A stretch of DNA of 64,000 bases from Microbacterium sp. W4I20 (GTDB lineage Bacteria > Actinomycetota > Actinomycetes > Actinomycetales > Microbacteriaceae): positions 3,162,001-3,226,000 of the forward strand of contig NZ_JAUSYB010000001.1 in the NCBI RefSeq assembly GCF_030816505.1, written 5' to 3'. Both the position numbers and the translations under genes were made by a program. Shown here in pieces: positions 1 to 9,286 of this stretch. Positions within the stretch are counted from its first letter, which is position 1. Every line of letters starts with the position of its first letter. The notes beneath the pieces are model-generated. The model did not search any database, was not told the origin of the DNA, and was given only the letters and a program-made list of their open reading frames with translations.

Positions 1-803
1 ACGCGCAGGTCGAGCAGCGGGTCCTTCGTGCGCAGCTGGTACCAGCCCCACACCAGCAGCACGACGACTCCGCCGATGATGCAGACGAGCGTGAGCGGCG
101 CGGTCCAGCCCCATTCGGCCCCACGGGAGACGAAGAGCAGGATGCCGGTCAAGCCGATCGCGAGACCGATGGCGCCGATCACGTCGAGGCGTCCGGGGAA
201 GCGCAGCACATCCTCCGGGACGATCGCGAGCACCAGGGCGAGTCCGATCACACCGAGAGCGGCGGCGAGCCAGAACAACATGTGCCAGTCGGCGTGCTCG
301 GCCAGCAGTGCGGCCACGGGCAGGCCGATCGCACCGCCGACGCCCATGGTGGCGCTCATCAGCGCGACGGCGGTGCCCAGCCGTTCCGGCGGCAGCACGT
401 CGCGCATGATCGCGATGCCGAGCGGCACGACACCGGTCACCGCTCCCTGCAGCGCACGGCCGATGATGACGCCGACGATCGAGCCGGACAGCGCGGCGAT
501 CAGCGAGCCGAGGATGAGGAGCGCGAGCAGCACGATCACGACGCGGCGTTTGCCATACATGTCGCCGAGGCGCCCCGAGATCGGCGTCGCGACCGCGGCG
601 ACGAGCAGGGTGATCGTGACGACCCAACTGGTGTCCTCGCGGGAGGCGTTCAGCAGCTGCGGCAGTTCGGCCTGCAGCGGCACGACGAGCGTGAACATGA
701 CCGACGAGCAGAGTCCGGCGAACGCGAGAACCGCGACGATCGCCCACTTCGGCGGGGTTCGGGAGAGGCGCTTCCTGGCTCTGTCGTTCTCGTTCGCACC
801 CAC
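1..803 (-). CDS. MFS transporter, partial (C-terminus off the window)
   Basis: The reverse strand encodes a hydrophobic protein of at least 267 residues that runs off the left edge. It begins VGANENDRAR and enters a first membrane helix (WAIVAVLAFAGLCSS). It carries the major-facilitator loop motif GRLGDMYGKRR between helices 2 and 3, then further helices in DHA2-like style (drug:H+ antiporter; family assignment is inference). GTG at 803 is the earliest start after an in-frame TAG 15 bases upstream. TAGCCT ends 6 bases before it, so the mRNA is probably leaderless. It is divergent from the GNAT gene. The substrate cannot be read from the sequence. Confidence 0.85.
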   Translation of the reverse strand, partial: MGANENDRARKRLSRTPPKWAIVAVLAFAGLCSSVMFTLVVPLQAELPQLLNASREDTSWVVTITLLVAAVATPISGRLGDMYGKRRVVIVLLALLILGSLIAALSGSIVGVIIGRALQGAVTGVVPLGIAIMRDVLPPERLGTAVALMSATMGVGGAIGLPVAALLAEHADWHMLFWLAAALGVIGLALVLAIVPEDVLRFPGRLDVIGAIGLAIGLTGILLFVSRGAEWGWTAPLTLVCIIGGVVVLLVWGWYQLRTKDPLLDLR

Positions 804-901
804 CGACCCAGGCTATCGGCGCCCGCGACATCGAGGGCCGATGGCGGGGCGTGATCGCGTCCGGTTTCCTCGAACGGGCGCAAGAGGGGCAGACTGGGTT
901 C

Positions 902-1591
902 GTGCGAACCATCCGTGATCTCGACACCGTTGAACTCATCATCGACGCGCAGGGTCTGCTCGACTCCATCAGGGGTCCGCAGCGCGTGATCGATGCCGGC
1001 ACGCTGCGCGCCCTGCAGCAGTCGGGCAATTACGTCGTCGGGCTCTTCGACGGCGACGGCGACGACGAGCGCATGGTCGGCGCGTCCATCGCCTTCTTCG
1101 GCGAGCCCGGCCGTCGGGCGATGCACTCGCACATCACCGCGCTGATCCCGGAGTACCGTGGGCGCGGCTGGGGGCGCGAGCTCAAGGAGCACCAGCGTCA
1201 GTGGGCCTTCTCCCGCGACGTCGGCCGCATCACCTGGACCTTCGATCCGCTCGTCGCCCGCAACGCGCACTTCTTCCTCACGGTGCTCGGCGCGCGCGTG
1301 ACCGGTTACTCGGTGAACCGCTACGGCATCTTCGGCGGCGGTGACGCGGGCGACGAGAGCGACCGTCTCGACGTCGCGTGGGCGCTCGCCGACATCGCCA
1401 AGGCCCCGGCATCCGACGCCGTCGTCGAGACGCTCGAGATCCCGGCGGACATCGAGGCCCTGCGGGTGACCGATGCGCCGGCCGCGCACGAATGGCGCAC
1501 GCGGTTGCGCGGCGAGATGGAGGAGCTGCTCGGGCGCGGTCTGCGCATCGCCGGCTTCGACGTCGAGCGGGGCTACCTCTTCACGGAGTGA
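902..1591 (+). CDS. GNAT-family N-acetyltransferase
   Basis: This is a 229-residue protein with a GNAT core. The acetyl-CoA-binding stretch is PEYRGRGWGRELKEHQ, followed by the F-N-A-H-F-F-like 'ARNAHFFLTVLGARV' segment typical of the fold's last helix and strand. It resembles the predicted acetyltransferases of COG3375; the acceptor is unknown. An upstream in-frame ATG at 851 would add 17 residues, but GTG at 902 is preferred because CAGACT ends exactly 6 bases before it (leaderless signature). The stop lies 3 bases from the convergent POT transporter gene. Confidence 0.8.
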   Translation: MRTIRDLDTVELIIDAQGLLDSIRGPQRVIDAGTLRALQQSGNYVVGLFDGDGDDERMVGASIAFFGEPGRRAMHSHITALIPEYRGRGWGRELKEHQRQWAFSRDVGRITWTFDPLVARNAHFFLTVLGARVTGYSVNRYGIFGGGDAGDESDRLDVAWALADIAKAPASDAVVETLEIPADIEALRVTDAPAAHEWRTRLRGEMEELLGRGLRIAGFDVERGYLFTE

Positions 1592-1594
1592 CGC

Positions 1595-3065
1595 TCAGCG
1601 CACATCCTTCATGAGCTTCAGCACCGGCTTCACGGCCAGGAGCAGGCCGACGCCGACGACGACGGCGATGCTGCCCAGGATCGCGAAGTAGGGCACCTCG
1701 TTCTCGGGGTCGTAGAACTGGACGAGCTCGCCCGAGATCGCGGTACCCAGCGCGATGGACAGGAAGAACAACGCCACCATCTGGGTCTGGAAAGCCGCAG
1801 GAGCGAGCTTGGTCGTGACCGACAGTCCCACCGGGGAGAGCAGCAGCTCCGCCACCGTGAACACGAACAGGATGCCGACGATCGCCAGCATCGGCGTGGT
1901 GTTCGCACCCCCGTTCGCGAACGGGAGGAACAGCAGGAACGCGGATCCCATGATGATCGCGCTGAGACCGAACTTCACCGGCGTCGAGGGCTGGCGGGTG
2001 CCGAGGGCGTGTCCAGATCGCCGCGAACACGCCGGACAGGATGATGATGAACACCGGGTTGATCGACTGCACGATGGACACGGGGACCTCGATGCCGAAC
2101 AGGTTGCGATCGAGGCGCTTGTCGGAGTAGATCGTGAGCACGGTGAACTGCTGCTGGTAGAGCGACCAGAACGCGACGCTCGTGACGAACAGGGGCAGGA
2201 ATCCCCAGACGCGCGAGCGCTCGGACGCGTCGATCCGGCGGCTGCTGAGGATGACCGCGAAGTAGGCGATCGCGGCGACGACCGTCCCCCCGATGACGAT
2301 GGTCGCGAGGTTGTCGGCGCGGATCACGCCGACCAGCACGAGCACGGCGATCAACACGATGGCGGCGACGGCGATGATCACGACGAAGCGGTAGCGCGAT
2401 GCGGGAAGCGGGTTCGGCACCTGCCGCGCGACCTCCGGCAGCGAGCGCCGACCGAAGGAGTACTGCACCAGCCCGAGCGTCATGCCGACGGCGGCCAGTC
2501 CGAATCCCCAGTGGAAGCCCAGGGTCGACTGCAGGATGCCGGTGAGGATCGGTCCGAGGAAGGCGCCGAGGTTGATCCCGAGGTAGAACAGCGAGAACCC
2601 GGCGTCGCGGCGCGGATCGTCGGGCTTGTAGAGCGTTCCGACGACCGACGTGGCATTGGCCTTGAGACCTCCGGAGCCGAGGGCGACGAGCACCAGACCC
2701 ACTCCGACGCCGAGCACGCCCGGGATCAGCGCGAGCGCGACGTGCCCGGCGACGATCACGATGGCGCTGAAGAACAGCACGCGCTCGGAGCCGAACAGGC
2801 GGTCCGCGAGCCACGCGCCCAGGATCGTGGACAGATACACCGACCCGCCGTACGCGCCGACGATGCCACCGGCCACCGCTTCGGGGATGCCGAGCCCGCC
2901 CTGCGTGGCCGAGTAGTAGAGGTAGATGAGCAGGATGCCCTGCATGCCGTAGAAGCTGAAGCGCTCCCACATCTCCACGCCGAAGATGTGGACCAGCGAG
3001 CAGGGCTGTCCGAAGAAGCGGGTGTTCTCGTCGCGACCCGGGCGGGCGGTCTGGGAAGTGCTCAT
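1595..3065 (-). pseudogene. POT/PTR2 proton-coupled oligopeptide transporter, frameshifted
   Basis: The N-terminal part reads FFGQPCSLVHIFGVEMWERF, with the E-x-x-E-R-F/S region and 'FSFYGMQGILLIYLYY' of POT family di/tripeptide:H+ symporters. The frame breaks near 2005-2007, where one extra base in a GGG run (CCC on the coding strand) shifts IWTR... into nonsense. The C-terminal third continues in the next frame as KFGLSAIIMG... to KLMKDVR at 1597. With one base removed the protein is 489 residues, the family's usual length. Either a sequencing/assembly error or a real inactivating insertion. ATG 3065 has TAGCGT 6 bases upstream and is divergent from glyS. Confidence 0.85.
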
Positions 3066-3071
3066 CCTCCG

Positions 3072-3097
3072 ACGCTACTCTTCCCCGCGGATAGAAT
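3072..3097. promoter_or_regulatory. Divergent -10 elements of the POT gene and glyS
   Basis: On the minus strand TAGCGT (3077-3072) lies 6 bases before the POT start. On the plus strand TAGAAT (3092-3097) lies about 50 bases before glyS, leaving a short leader that can fold as GCCCG-CCTTC-CGGGC. The -35 regions are not obvious. Inferred from sequence only. Confidence 0.5.
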
Positions 3098-3148
3098 GAC
3101 AGGGCCCGCCTTCCGGGCAATCTCCCGCATCCGACCATTGGAGCCACC

Positions 3149-4534
3149 ATGGCCGAACAGTCCCGCCTCGACAAGGTCATCGCCCTCGCCCGCCACCGCG
3201 GGTTCGTGTTCCAAGCGGGTGAGATCTACGGCGGTTCGCGTTCGGCCTGGGACTACGGGCCCCTCGGCACCGAGCTCAAGGAGAACATCCGACGGCAGTG
3301 GTGGCAGACCTTCGTCCGCGGTCGCGGCGACATGGTGGGCCTGGACTCGAGCATCATCCTGCCCAAGCGCGTGTGGGAGGCGTCGGGTCACGTCGCGACG
3401 TTCACCGATCCGCTGGTGGAGTGCCTGCACTGCCACAAGCGCTTCCGCGCCGACAACCTGATCGAGGACTTCGAGGCGCGCAAGGGCCGCAAGGCCGAGA
3501 ACGGTCTCGCCGACATCCCGTGCCCCAACTGCGGCACCAAGGGCCAGTACACCGAGCCGAAGGCGTTCTCCGGTCTGGTGAAGACCTACCTCGGCGTCGT
3601 CGACGACGAATCGGGCATGTACTTCCTGCGCCCCGAGACGGCGCAGGGCATCTTCGTCAACTTCTCGAACGTGCTCACCGCGAGCCGCAAGAAGCCCCCG
3701 TTCGGCATCGGCCAGGTCGGCAAGGCATTCCGTAACGAGATCACCCCCGGCAACTTCATCTTCCGTACGCGCGAGTTCGAGCAGATGGAGATCGAGTTCT
3801 TCACCCCGCCCGCCGAGGCGCAGCAGTGGTTCGAGCACTGGGTCGAGGCGTGCTGGAACTGGTTCATCGACCTCGGCATCGACCCCGAGAACATGCGGCA
3901 GTTCGACGTGCCGGAAGACGACCGCGCGCACTACTCCGCCGGCACGATCGACGTCGAGTACAAGTTCGGCTTCACGGGCAAGGAGTGGGGCGAGCTCATG
4001 GGCGTCGCGAACCGCACCGACTACGACCTGTCGAGCCACAGCGAGGCGTCCGGCACGAGCCTGACGTACTTCGACCAGGCCACCGGCGAGCGGTACACCC
4101 CGTACGTCATCGAGCCCTCGTTCGGCCTCACCCGCGCGATGATGGCGTTCCTGGTCGACGCGTATCGCGAGGAGGAGGTGCCGAACGCCAAGGGCGGCAC
4201 CGACGTGCGCACCGTGCTGAAGCTCGACCCGCGCCTCGCTCCGGTGAAGGCCGCGGTGCTGCCGCTGTCGCGCAACGAGAAGCTGTCGCCGCTCGCGCGC
4301 GAGGTCGCCGACACGCTGCGAAGCTCCTGGGCCGTCGACTTCGACGACGCGGGCGCCATCGGCCGTCGCTACCGCCGCCAGGACGAGATCGGCACCCCAT
4401 TCTGCGTCACGGTGGACTTCGACTCGCTCGACGACCGTGCGGTCACCGTGCGTGACCGCGACACGATGGCGCAGGAGCGCGTCGGGATCGACGAGCTGCA
4501 CGCGTACCTCGCGGAGCGCCTGCGCGGCGCCTGA
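3149..4534 (+). CDS. glyS: Glycine--tRNA ligase (alpha2 type)
   Basis: The 461-residue class II aminoacyl-tRNA synthetase of the single-chain dimeric type charges tRNA-Gly in the cytoplasm. Visible markers are the N-terminal [20 protein letters not shown], a zinc-ribbon-like insertion with two Cys pairs (ECLHCHKRF and CPNCG), motif 2 [19 protein letters not shown], motif 3 region [14 protein letters not shown] and a C-terminal anticodon-binding domain. The length matches bacterial glyQS-independent enzymes. GGAG at 3140-3143 is a normal ribosome binding site for ATG 3149. This is an essential housekeeping gene. Confidence 0.97.
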   Translation: MAEQSRLDKVIALARHRGFVFQAGEIYGGSRSAWDYGPLGTELKENIRRQWWQTFVRGRGDMVGLDSSIILPKRVWEASGHVATFTDPLVECLHCHKRFRADNLIEDFEARKGRKAENGLADIPCPNCGTKGQYTEPKAFSGLVKTYLGVVDDESGMYFLRPETAQGIFVNFSNVLTASRKKPPFGIGQVGKAFRNEITPGNFIFRTREFEQMEIEFFTPPAEAQQWFEHWVEACWNWFIDLGIDPENMRQFDVPEDDRAHYSAGTIDVEYKFGFTGKEWGELMGVANRTDYDLSSHSEASGTSLTYFDQATGERYTPYVIEPSFGLTRAMMAFLVDAYREEEVPNAKGGTDVRTVLKLDPRLAPVKAAVLPLSRNEKLSPLAREVADTLRSSWAVDFDDAGAIGRRYRRQDEIGTPFCVTVDFDSLDDRAVTVRDRDTMAQERVGIDELHAYLAERLRGA

Positions 4535-4550
4535 GGAGGTGGTGGCGGCT

Positions 4551-5513
4551 TCAGTCTGACGCGGAGCCCGCCACCGCCCGCGCGTAGCGCTCGGAGAGCA
4601 CCCGCAGCCGGGGGATCAGCTCGGGGGGACTCTCGACCGTGAAGTCCATCATCAGCATCCCGATGTACGCCGCGACGGTGTCGAGGCTGTCGGCGCCCGT
4701 CACCAGCACGCAGTGATCCTCGTCGATGGGCTCGACGACGCCGACCGCGGGGTGGATGCGGTCGAGAACGGCCTCGGTCGGCGCATCGATCAGCAGACGC
4801 GCGTGCACCTGCCACCCGCTCTCGGCGACCGTGCGCATCAGGAACGCGGTGTAGTCCCCGCCGGGCAGCGGCTGCGGATCGAAGCGCCGACGCGTCGGCA
4901 TCCGCAGGTCCATCCAGTCGACCCGGTACGTGGCCCATTCGCCGGACTGCGGATCGCGGGCGACGAGGTACCAGCGGCGGTGCCAGGTGAGCAGGCGGTA
5001 CGGCTCCACAAGGGCGGGGGCATCCTGGTAGTCGAAGCGCAGCCACTCCTCGTTGCGGATCGCGCTCGCGACGTCGCGCAGCACGCTCGGGTCGACCTCG
5101 GGATCCGGCGCATCCGTGTCGTTGTTCTCGGGGGCGCGATCGATCGAACGCAGCGCGTCGACGATGGGGCGCAGATGCGAAGGCAGCACCTGCTCGAGCT
5201 TCGCGAGCGCCCGCGCCCCGGATTCTTCCACGCCGGCGATTCCAGCGGCTGCCCGCAGACCGACCGTGACCGCGACCGCTTCCTCGTCGTCGAGCAGAAG
5301 CGGGGGCAGCTTCCCGCCCGCGCCGAGGCGATAGCCGCCCACGGCGCCGCGGGTCGCGTCGACCGGGTAGCCCAGCTCGCGGAGGCGATCGACGTCGTGC
5401 CGGACCGTGCGCGTCGAGACTCCCAGTCGCTCGGCGAGGTCGCGACCGGAACGCTCGGGGCCAGTCTGCAGAAGGGCGAGGAGGGACAGCAATCGAGCCG
5501 TGGGATCAGCCAT
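4551..5513 (-). CDS. YafY-type HTH/WYL-domain transcriptional regulator
   Basis: This 320-residue regulator has an N-terminal DeoR-like winged helix (DLAERLGVSTRTVRHDVDRLRELGYPV, residues about 30-55), then a linker and a WYL domain (LRFDYQDAPALVEPYRLLTWHRRWYLVARDP) with the typical C-terminal extension. ATG 5513 is chosen because GGGGGAG lies 6 bases upstream; a TTG start at 5528 would place that site inside the gene. It is divergent from the epoxide hydrolase across an inverted repeat, so it probably controls that gene and itself (inference). WYL domains are thought to bind small ligands or nucleic acid. Confidence 0.9.
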   Translation of the reverse strand: MADPTARLLSLLALLQTGPERSGRDLAERLGVSTRTVRHDVDRLRELGYPVDATRGAVGGYRLGAGGKLPPLLLDDEEAVAVTVGLRAAAGIAGVEESGARALAKLEQVLPSHLRPIVDALRSIDRAPENNDTDAPDPEVDPSVLRDVASAIRNEEWLRFDYQDAPALVEPYRLLTWHRRWYLVARDPQSGEWATYRVDWMDLRMPTRRRFDPQPLPGGDYTAFLMRTVAESGWQVHARLLIDAPTEAVLDRIHPAVGVVEPIDEDHCVLVTGADSLDTVAAYIGMLMMDFTVESPPELIPRLRVLSERYARAVAGSASD

Positions 5514-5539
5514 GAAAAACTCCCCCAAGGAGTCAGATT

Positions 5540-5562
5540 ATTAGGAACGAATCCAGCCTAAT
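5540..5562. promoter_or_regulatory. Inverted repeat ATTAGG-N11-CCTAAT, probable WYL-regulator operator
   Basis: Perfect 6-base arms (5540-5545 and 5557-5562) lie between the divergent WYL regulator and the epoxide hydrolase, upstream of the hydrolase -10 (TATCGT, ending 7 bases before ATG 5583). The position and dyad symmetry suit an autoregulatory operator. Confidence 0.5.
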
Positions 5563-5582
5563 GGCCTCGTATCGTCGGAGAC

Positions 5583-6734
5583 ATGAACAACACGAACCTC
5601 ACCTTCAGCCCCTTCACCGTCTCCGTCTCGGCCGCCGAGGTCCAGGATCTTCAGGACCGCCTCGCCCGCACCCGGCTGCCGCAGTCGGCGCCCACCGACG
5701 ACTGGGATGCCGGCACGCCGAACTCGTATCTCCGTGAGGCGATCGAGGCCTGGCGCTCGTTCGACTGGCAGGCTGCGCAGGAGCGGATCAACGCCGTCCC
5801 GCACTTCACCACGGAGATCGCCGGTCAGACGATCCATTTCATCCATGTGCGCTCGGCCCACGAGGGCGCGACCCCGCTGCTCCTCGCGCACACCTACCCC
5901 GGTTCGGCCGTCGACTATCTCGACGTGATCGATCGCCTCGTCGACCCGGTGGCGCACGGTGGCCGCGCCGAGGACGCCTTCGACGTCGTGATCCCGGATG
6001 CTCCCGGCTACGGCTTCTCGCAGCCGCTCGCCTCCGCCGGCTGGACGGTCGGCAAGGTCGCTGAGGCGTACGACACCCTGATGCGCGGTCTCGGCTACGA
6101 CAGCTACGGCATCCACGGCTCCGACAACGGCGCGATGGTCGCCCGGGAGCTCGGGCTGCTCAACCCGGAGGGCTTCCTCGGGCTGCACGTGCTGCAGCTC
6201 TTCTCGTTCCCGTCGGGCGACCCGTCGGAGTTCGAGCGTCTCGAGCCGCATGACTACGCCGGCCTCGAGCACATGCAGTGGTTCCAGTCGGTGGGCGGGT
6301 ACAACACGATGAACTCGTCGCGGCCGCAGACGGTGTCGGTCGGGATCAGCGACTCCCCGATCGGACTGCTGGCTTACAGCGAGCTGTTCAACTCGTTCGG
6401 CAACGGCACCTCGCTCGTGACGCTGGAGCAGATCCTGCTCGAAGTGAGCGTGAACTGGTTCGCGAACGCAGCATCCGGCATGAGCCGCAGCTACCTAGAG
6501 AACGCGCGGGCGGATGCCGGGGAGGGCGAGGATGCCGCGCCGCAGATCAACGCCGCCCCGACCGGGGTCGCCGTCTTCCAGGATGACTTCCAGACGATCC
6601 GGGTGTTCGCCGAGCGTGACAACTCGAACATCGTGCACTGGAGCCGCTTCGACGAGGGCGGGCACTTCGCCGCCCTCGAGCGTCCCGATCTCGTCGCCGC
6701 TGACATCCGTACTTTCTTCGCCGGGCTGCGCTGA
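5583..6734 (+). CDS. Epoxide hydrolase with EHN domain
   Basis: This 383-residue alpha/beta-hydrolase has the N-terminal epoxide-hydrolase domain (FTVSVSAAEVQDLQDRLART...) found in microsomal-type enzymes. The oxyanion motif is HTYPGS (about 103-108), the nucleophile elbow HGSDNGAM gives Asp181, and the base is the His of DEGGHFAALERPD near 359. It converts epoxides to diols through a covalent ester intermediate; the natural substrate is unknown and a detoxification role is likely. Start supported by TATCGT ending 7 bases upstream. It is followed by a large hairpin and the convergent DUF1801 gene. Confidence 0.88.
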   Translation: MNNTNLTFSPFTVSVSAAEVQDLQDRLARTRLPQSAPTDDWDAGTPNSYLREAIEAWRSFDWQAAQERINAVPHFTTEIAGQTIHFIHVRSAHEGATPLLLAHTYPGSAVDYLDVIDRLVDPVAHGGRAEDAFDVVIPDAPGYGFSQPLASAGWTVGKVAEAYDTLMRGLGYDSYGIHGSDNGAMVARELGLLNPEGFLGLHVLQLFSFPSGDPSEFERLEPHDYAGLEHMQWFQSVGGYNTMNSSRPQTVSVGISDSPIGLLAYSELFNSFGNGTSLVTLEQILLEVSVNWFANAASGMSRSYLENARADAGEGEDAAPQINAAPTGVAVFQDDFQTIRVFAERDNSNIVHWSRFDEGGHFAALERPDLVAADIRTFFAGLR

Positions 6735-6775
6735 CATCCTGCCGACCCCCTCTCCTGTCGACCGGCCCCCCTGTG

Positions 6776-6818
6776 GTCGAACCGGCCCCTTGCGAACGTC
6801 CGCAGGGGCCGGTTCGAC
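6776..6818. terminator. Long intergenic hairpin between convergent genes (family D)
   Basis: GTCGAACCGGCCCCTTGCG (6776-6794) pairs with 6801-6818 with one bulge and a 6-base loop. Flanking partial copies of the same GGCCGGTCGA-like sequence lie on both sides (6748-6840). There is no T tract. It sits between the ends of the epoxide hydrolase and the DUF1801 gene, so it may end transcripts from both sides. Confidence 0.6.
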
Positions 6819-6863
6819 GCGAAAAGGGGCGGCTCGACGGGGGTGTGGAGGGGCAGGGGTGGG

Positions 6864-7290
6864 TCAGCCGGTGACGGTGAGTTCGACGGTGGGGCTGCCA
6901 CCGGACTCGGCCCAGGCGAGCGAGCGCTGCAGGATGCCGCGCAGCACCTCGAGGTCGACCTGTTCGAGGTCCTTGATGTAGAGGCAGCTGACGGCCGTCG
7001 TGTGCGTGGCCGAGCTGGGCGAGCGCTTCGGCGTGGGCGTCGGTGCCGTCGAGCAGGTAGATCGTCGTCGAGGCCTTGCGGGGGGCGAAGGCCAGGAGGC
7101 CGGTGTCGCCCTCGGTGCCGGTGGGGTACCGGTAGTGGCACGAGCCGAAGCCGACGATCGTGCCCCAGGTCGCGGGCTCGCGCCCGGAGACCTCCTGCAT
7201 CAGCGCCGTGAGCGTCTCGGCATCGCGACGGCGCACCGCGGGGGAGGATCGGGCGATGAGTCCCGCGACGTCGGTGCCTGTGGGTTCCAT
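6864..7290 (-). pseudogene. DUF1801 (YdhG-like) protein gene, frameshifted
   Basis: The first part reads MEPTGTDVAGLIARSS..., with the family signature ATWGTIVGFGSCHYRYP and LLAFAPRKASTTIYLL. After QLG the frame is lost near 7003-7009 by one extra base. The conserved end SCLYIKDLEQVDLEVLRGIL...TVELTVTG follows in another frame to a stop at 6866. Restored, the protein has 141 residues, normal for DUF1801. Its ATG is 1 base after the stop of the HhH-GPD gene, so the two form an operon. Function of DUF1801 is unknown. Confidence 0.8.
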
Positions 7291-7291
7291 C

Positions 7292-7864
7292 TCAGGCCTT
7301 CTCCTTCGCGGCCGCCTTCATCGCCTTCTTGTGCTCGCGCACCTTCGTCAGCGACTCGGGGGACACGATGTCGGCGACGCTGCGGAAGGATCCGTCCTCG
7401 CCATAGGGTCCGGCCGCCTCGCGCCAGCCCTCGCCGGTGAAACCGTACTGCTTGCCGAGGAGAGCGAGGAAGATCCTCGCCTTCTGCTCGCCGAAGCCCG
7501 GGAGCGCCTTCAACCGCTTCAGCACCTCGGCGCCGTCGGGGTCGCCTTCGGTCCATAGGCGGGACGCATCCCCATCCCAGTCGTCGACAAGCGTCTGGCA
7601 CAGGGTCTGGACGCGCGTGGCCATCGATCCGGGAAAGCGGTGCACCGCGGGCGTCTGCTGGAATGCCGCGAGGAACTCGTCCGGTGCCATGCTCGCGATG
7701 GCGGCGGCATCCGTCGCTCCCGTGCGCTGCTCGATCTTGAGCGGCCCGGCGAACGCGGTCTCCATCGGAACCTGCTGGTCCAGCAGCATCCCGACCAGCA
7801 GAGCCAGCGGGTTGTCGGTCAGCAGGGCGTCGGCGGCGGTGTCTCCGGTGATGTGCAGGGCCAT
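7292..7864 (-). CDS. HhH-GPD-type base excision repair family protein
   Basis: The 190-residue protein has the helix-hairpin-helix stretch [19 protein letters not shown] (about 130-150) of the HhH-GPD DNA glycosylase superfamily, but it is shorter than Nth/MutY and lacks a C-terminal iron-sulfur Cys cluster. Such short actinobacterial members are annotated as base-excision repair proteins; the lesion is unknown. ATG 7864 has GACACT ending 6 bases upstream. It is cotranscribed with the DUF1801 gene. Confidence 0.8.
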   Translation of the reverse strand: MALHITGDTAADALLTDNPLALLVGMLLDQQVPMETAFAGPLKIEQRTGATDAAAIASMAPDEFLAAFQQTPAVHRFPGSMATRVQTLCQTLVDDWDGDASRLWTEGDPDGAEVLKRLKALPGFGEQKARIFLALLGKQYGFTGEGWREAAGPYGEDGSFRSVADIVSPESLTKVREHKKAMKAAAKEKA

Positions 7865-7891
7865 GTTCCCAGTGTCCCACCGCGGGATGCG

Positions 7892-9214
7892 CTACGCGAT
7901 CGACGATCTCGGTTCTTCGGCGGCCGGCTCGACCGGCGTGATGCCGTACAGCGTGCCGAGGGCGGCGGCGAACTCGTCGGCACGTCCGGCGGCGGCGAGC
8001 TCGTGCGCGCGGGTCGTCGGTGTGTGCAGCAGCACTCCGGAGAGGTGGCGGAGGGCCTGCTCGATGCGGCCGTCCTCGTCGCCGCGGGCCCGGGCGCGGT
8101 CGATCTCGCTCTCCAGCAGGGAGAAGATGTGCGACCGCAGGGCGACGACCGAGGGGGTCACACTCTGGCGGGCGCCGACGACGTGGAAGGTGTCGGCCGC
8201 TTCGCGGACCACGCTGCGCGCAGCATCCGTCGCCTGAAGCTCTTCGAGCGGAGCGTGCAGCCGGATGGTCTCGAGGTCGAGCAGGGCGACACCCTCGAGC
8301 GTGGCGACCGCGGGGTCCACGTTGCGCGGCATGCCGAGGTCGACCACGAGCTGACTGTGCCGCTGCGCCCCGGGGCCGGTGGTCGGCACTGGGCAGCCGA
8401 CGGTCGCGAGCCCGACCGGGTGCTGCAGGTGCTCCGGGCCGAGCACGGGCTCGGTCGCGGTCGTGCAGGTGATGAGCAGGCTCGAGTGCGCGGCGGTGCG
8501 GGCGTACTCGTCGGCACTGACCGGACGGATGCCGTGCTTCGCGGCGAACGCCTCGGCGCGGCCCGACGGGGAGTAGACCGAGATGTTCACGGCGCCGCGC
8601 TCGCGCAGGGTGGCGAGGGTGACGGCGGCGTAGGCGCCCGTGCCGACGAGCAGCACACGCTCGGCCGACCAGTCGGCGATGCGGCTGTCGGCGAGCTCGA
8701 GCGCGAGGCGCACGAGCGACCGCCCGGCGCGACCGAGCGCGGTGACGTTCTTGACCTTGCGCTGCGCCTGGCTCGCGCGCTGGAAGAGGCGCTCGAGTTC
8801 GGGGGAGGTCGTGCCGTCCTTGCGGGCCGACTTCAAGGCGCGACGTACCTGGCCGGCGATCTCGCCCTCGCCGGAGACGACGGATTCGAGACCGGATGCC
8901 ACCGAGAAGAGATGCTCGGCGACGCGGCGCCCGGAGTGCACGGCGTAGGCGCCGTCGAACTCGGCAGCCGACACCCCGGTCGTGGACTCGATCGCCTCGA
9001 GGACCGCTTCGACGCCGATCGCGCCGGCCGCGGTGACGGGCTCATCCATCTCGACGTACGCCTCGAACCGATTGCAGGTCGCCAGAACGACCGCACCCTG
9101 CACGCACGGCGTCATGTCCACCACGGTGGAGGCGACGTCGTCGGGGGTGCGGCTCAGGCGTTCGAGCAATTCGAAGGAGGCGGTCTTGTGACTCGCCGTG
9201 ACACACAGCAGCAC
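7892..9214 (-). CDS. hemA: Glutamyl-tRNA reductase
   Basis: The 440-residue enzyme reduces glutamyl-tRNA to glutamate-1-semialdehyde, the first committed step of C5-pathway tetrapyrrole synthesis. The thioester Cys is in [11 protein letters not shown] (Cys47). Also seen are the catalytic-domain [23 protein letters not shown], the NADPH fold beginning [17 protein letters not shown] and the C-terminal dimerisation helix. GTG 9214 is supported by TAGAAT ending 6 bases upstream. It is divergent from hemE, with 72 bases between starts. The product feeds HemL, encoded 10 kb away. Confidence 0.96.
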   Translation of the reverse strand: MLLCVTASHKTASFELLERLSRTPDDVASTVVDMTPCVQGAVVLATCNRFEAYVEMDEPVTAAGAIGVEAVLEAIESTTGVSAAEFDGAYAVHSGRRVAEHLFSVASGLESVVSGEGEIAGQVRRALKSARKDGTTSPELERLFQRASQAQRKVKNVTALGRAGRSLVRLALELADSRIADWSAERVLLVGTGAYAAVTLATLRERGAVNISVYSPSGRAEAFAAKHGIRPVSADEYARTAAHSSLLITCTTATEPVLGPEHLQHPVGLATVGCPVPTTGPGAQRHSQLVVDLGMPRNVDPAVATLEGVALLDLETIRLHAPLEELQATDAARSVVREAADTFHVVGARQSVTPSVVALRSHIFSLLESEIDRARARGDEDGRIEQALRHLSGVLLHTPTTRAHELAAAGRADEFAAALGTLYGITPVEPAAEEPRSSIA

Positions 9215-9286
9215 CCCACGATTCTACCCGCCCGAGAGAGCAGGCGTCTCCGCGGACTCATAACGACCGGATGGGAGGATGGACGC

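Noticed and set aside
2001..2012. Programmed ribosomal frameshift in the POT gene
   Set aside because: No slippery heptamer or downstream stem was seen; a one-base insertion in GGG is simpler.
1755..3461. 568-codon open frame on the plus strand
   Set aside because: Antisense to the POT gene and into glyS; the product is low-complexity Asp/Arg/Glu/His-rich, typical of high-GC shadow frames.
7640..9286. 550-codon N-terminal extension of hemE
   Set aside because: Antisense to hemA; hemE homology begins at ATG 9287 with a good ribosome site.
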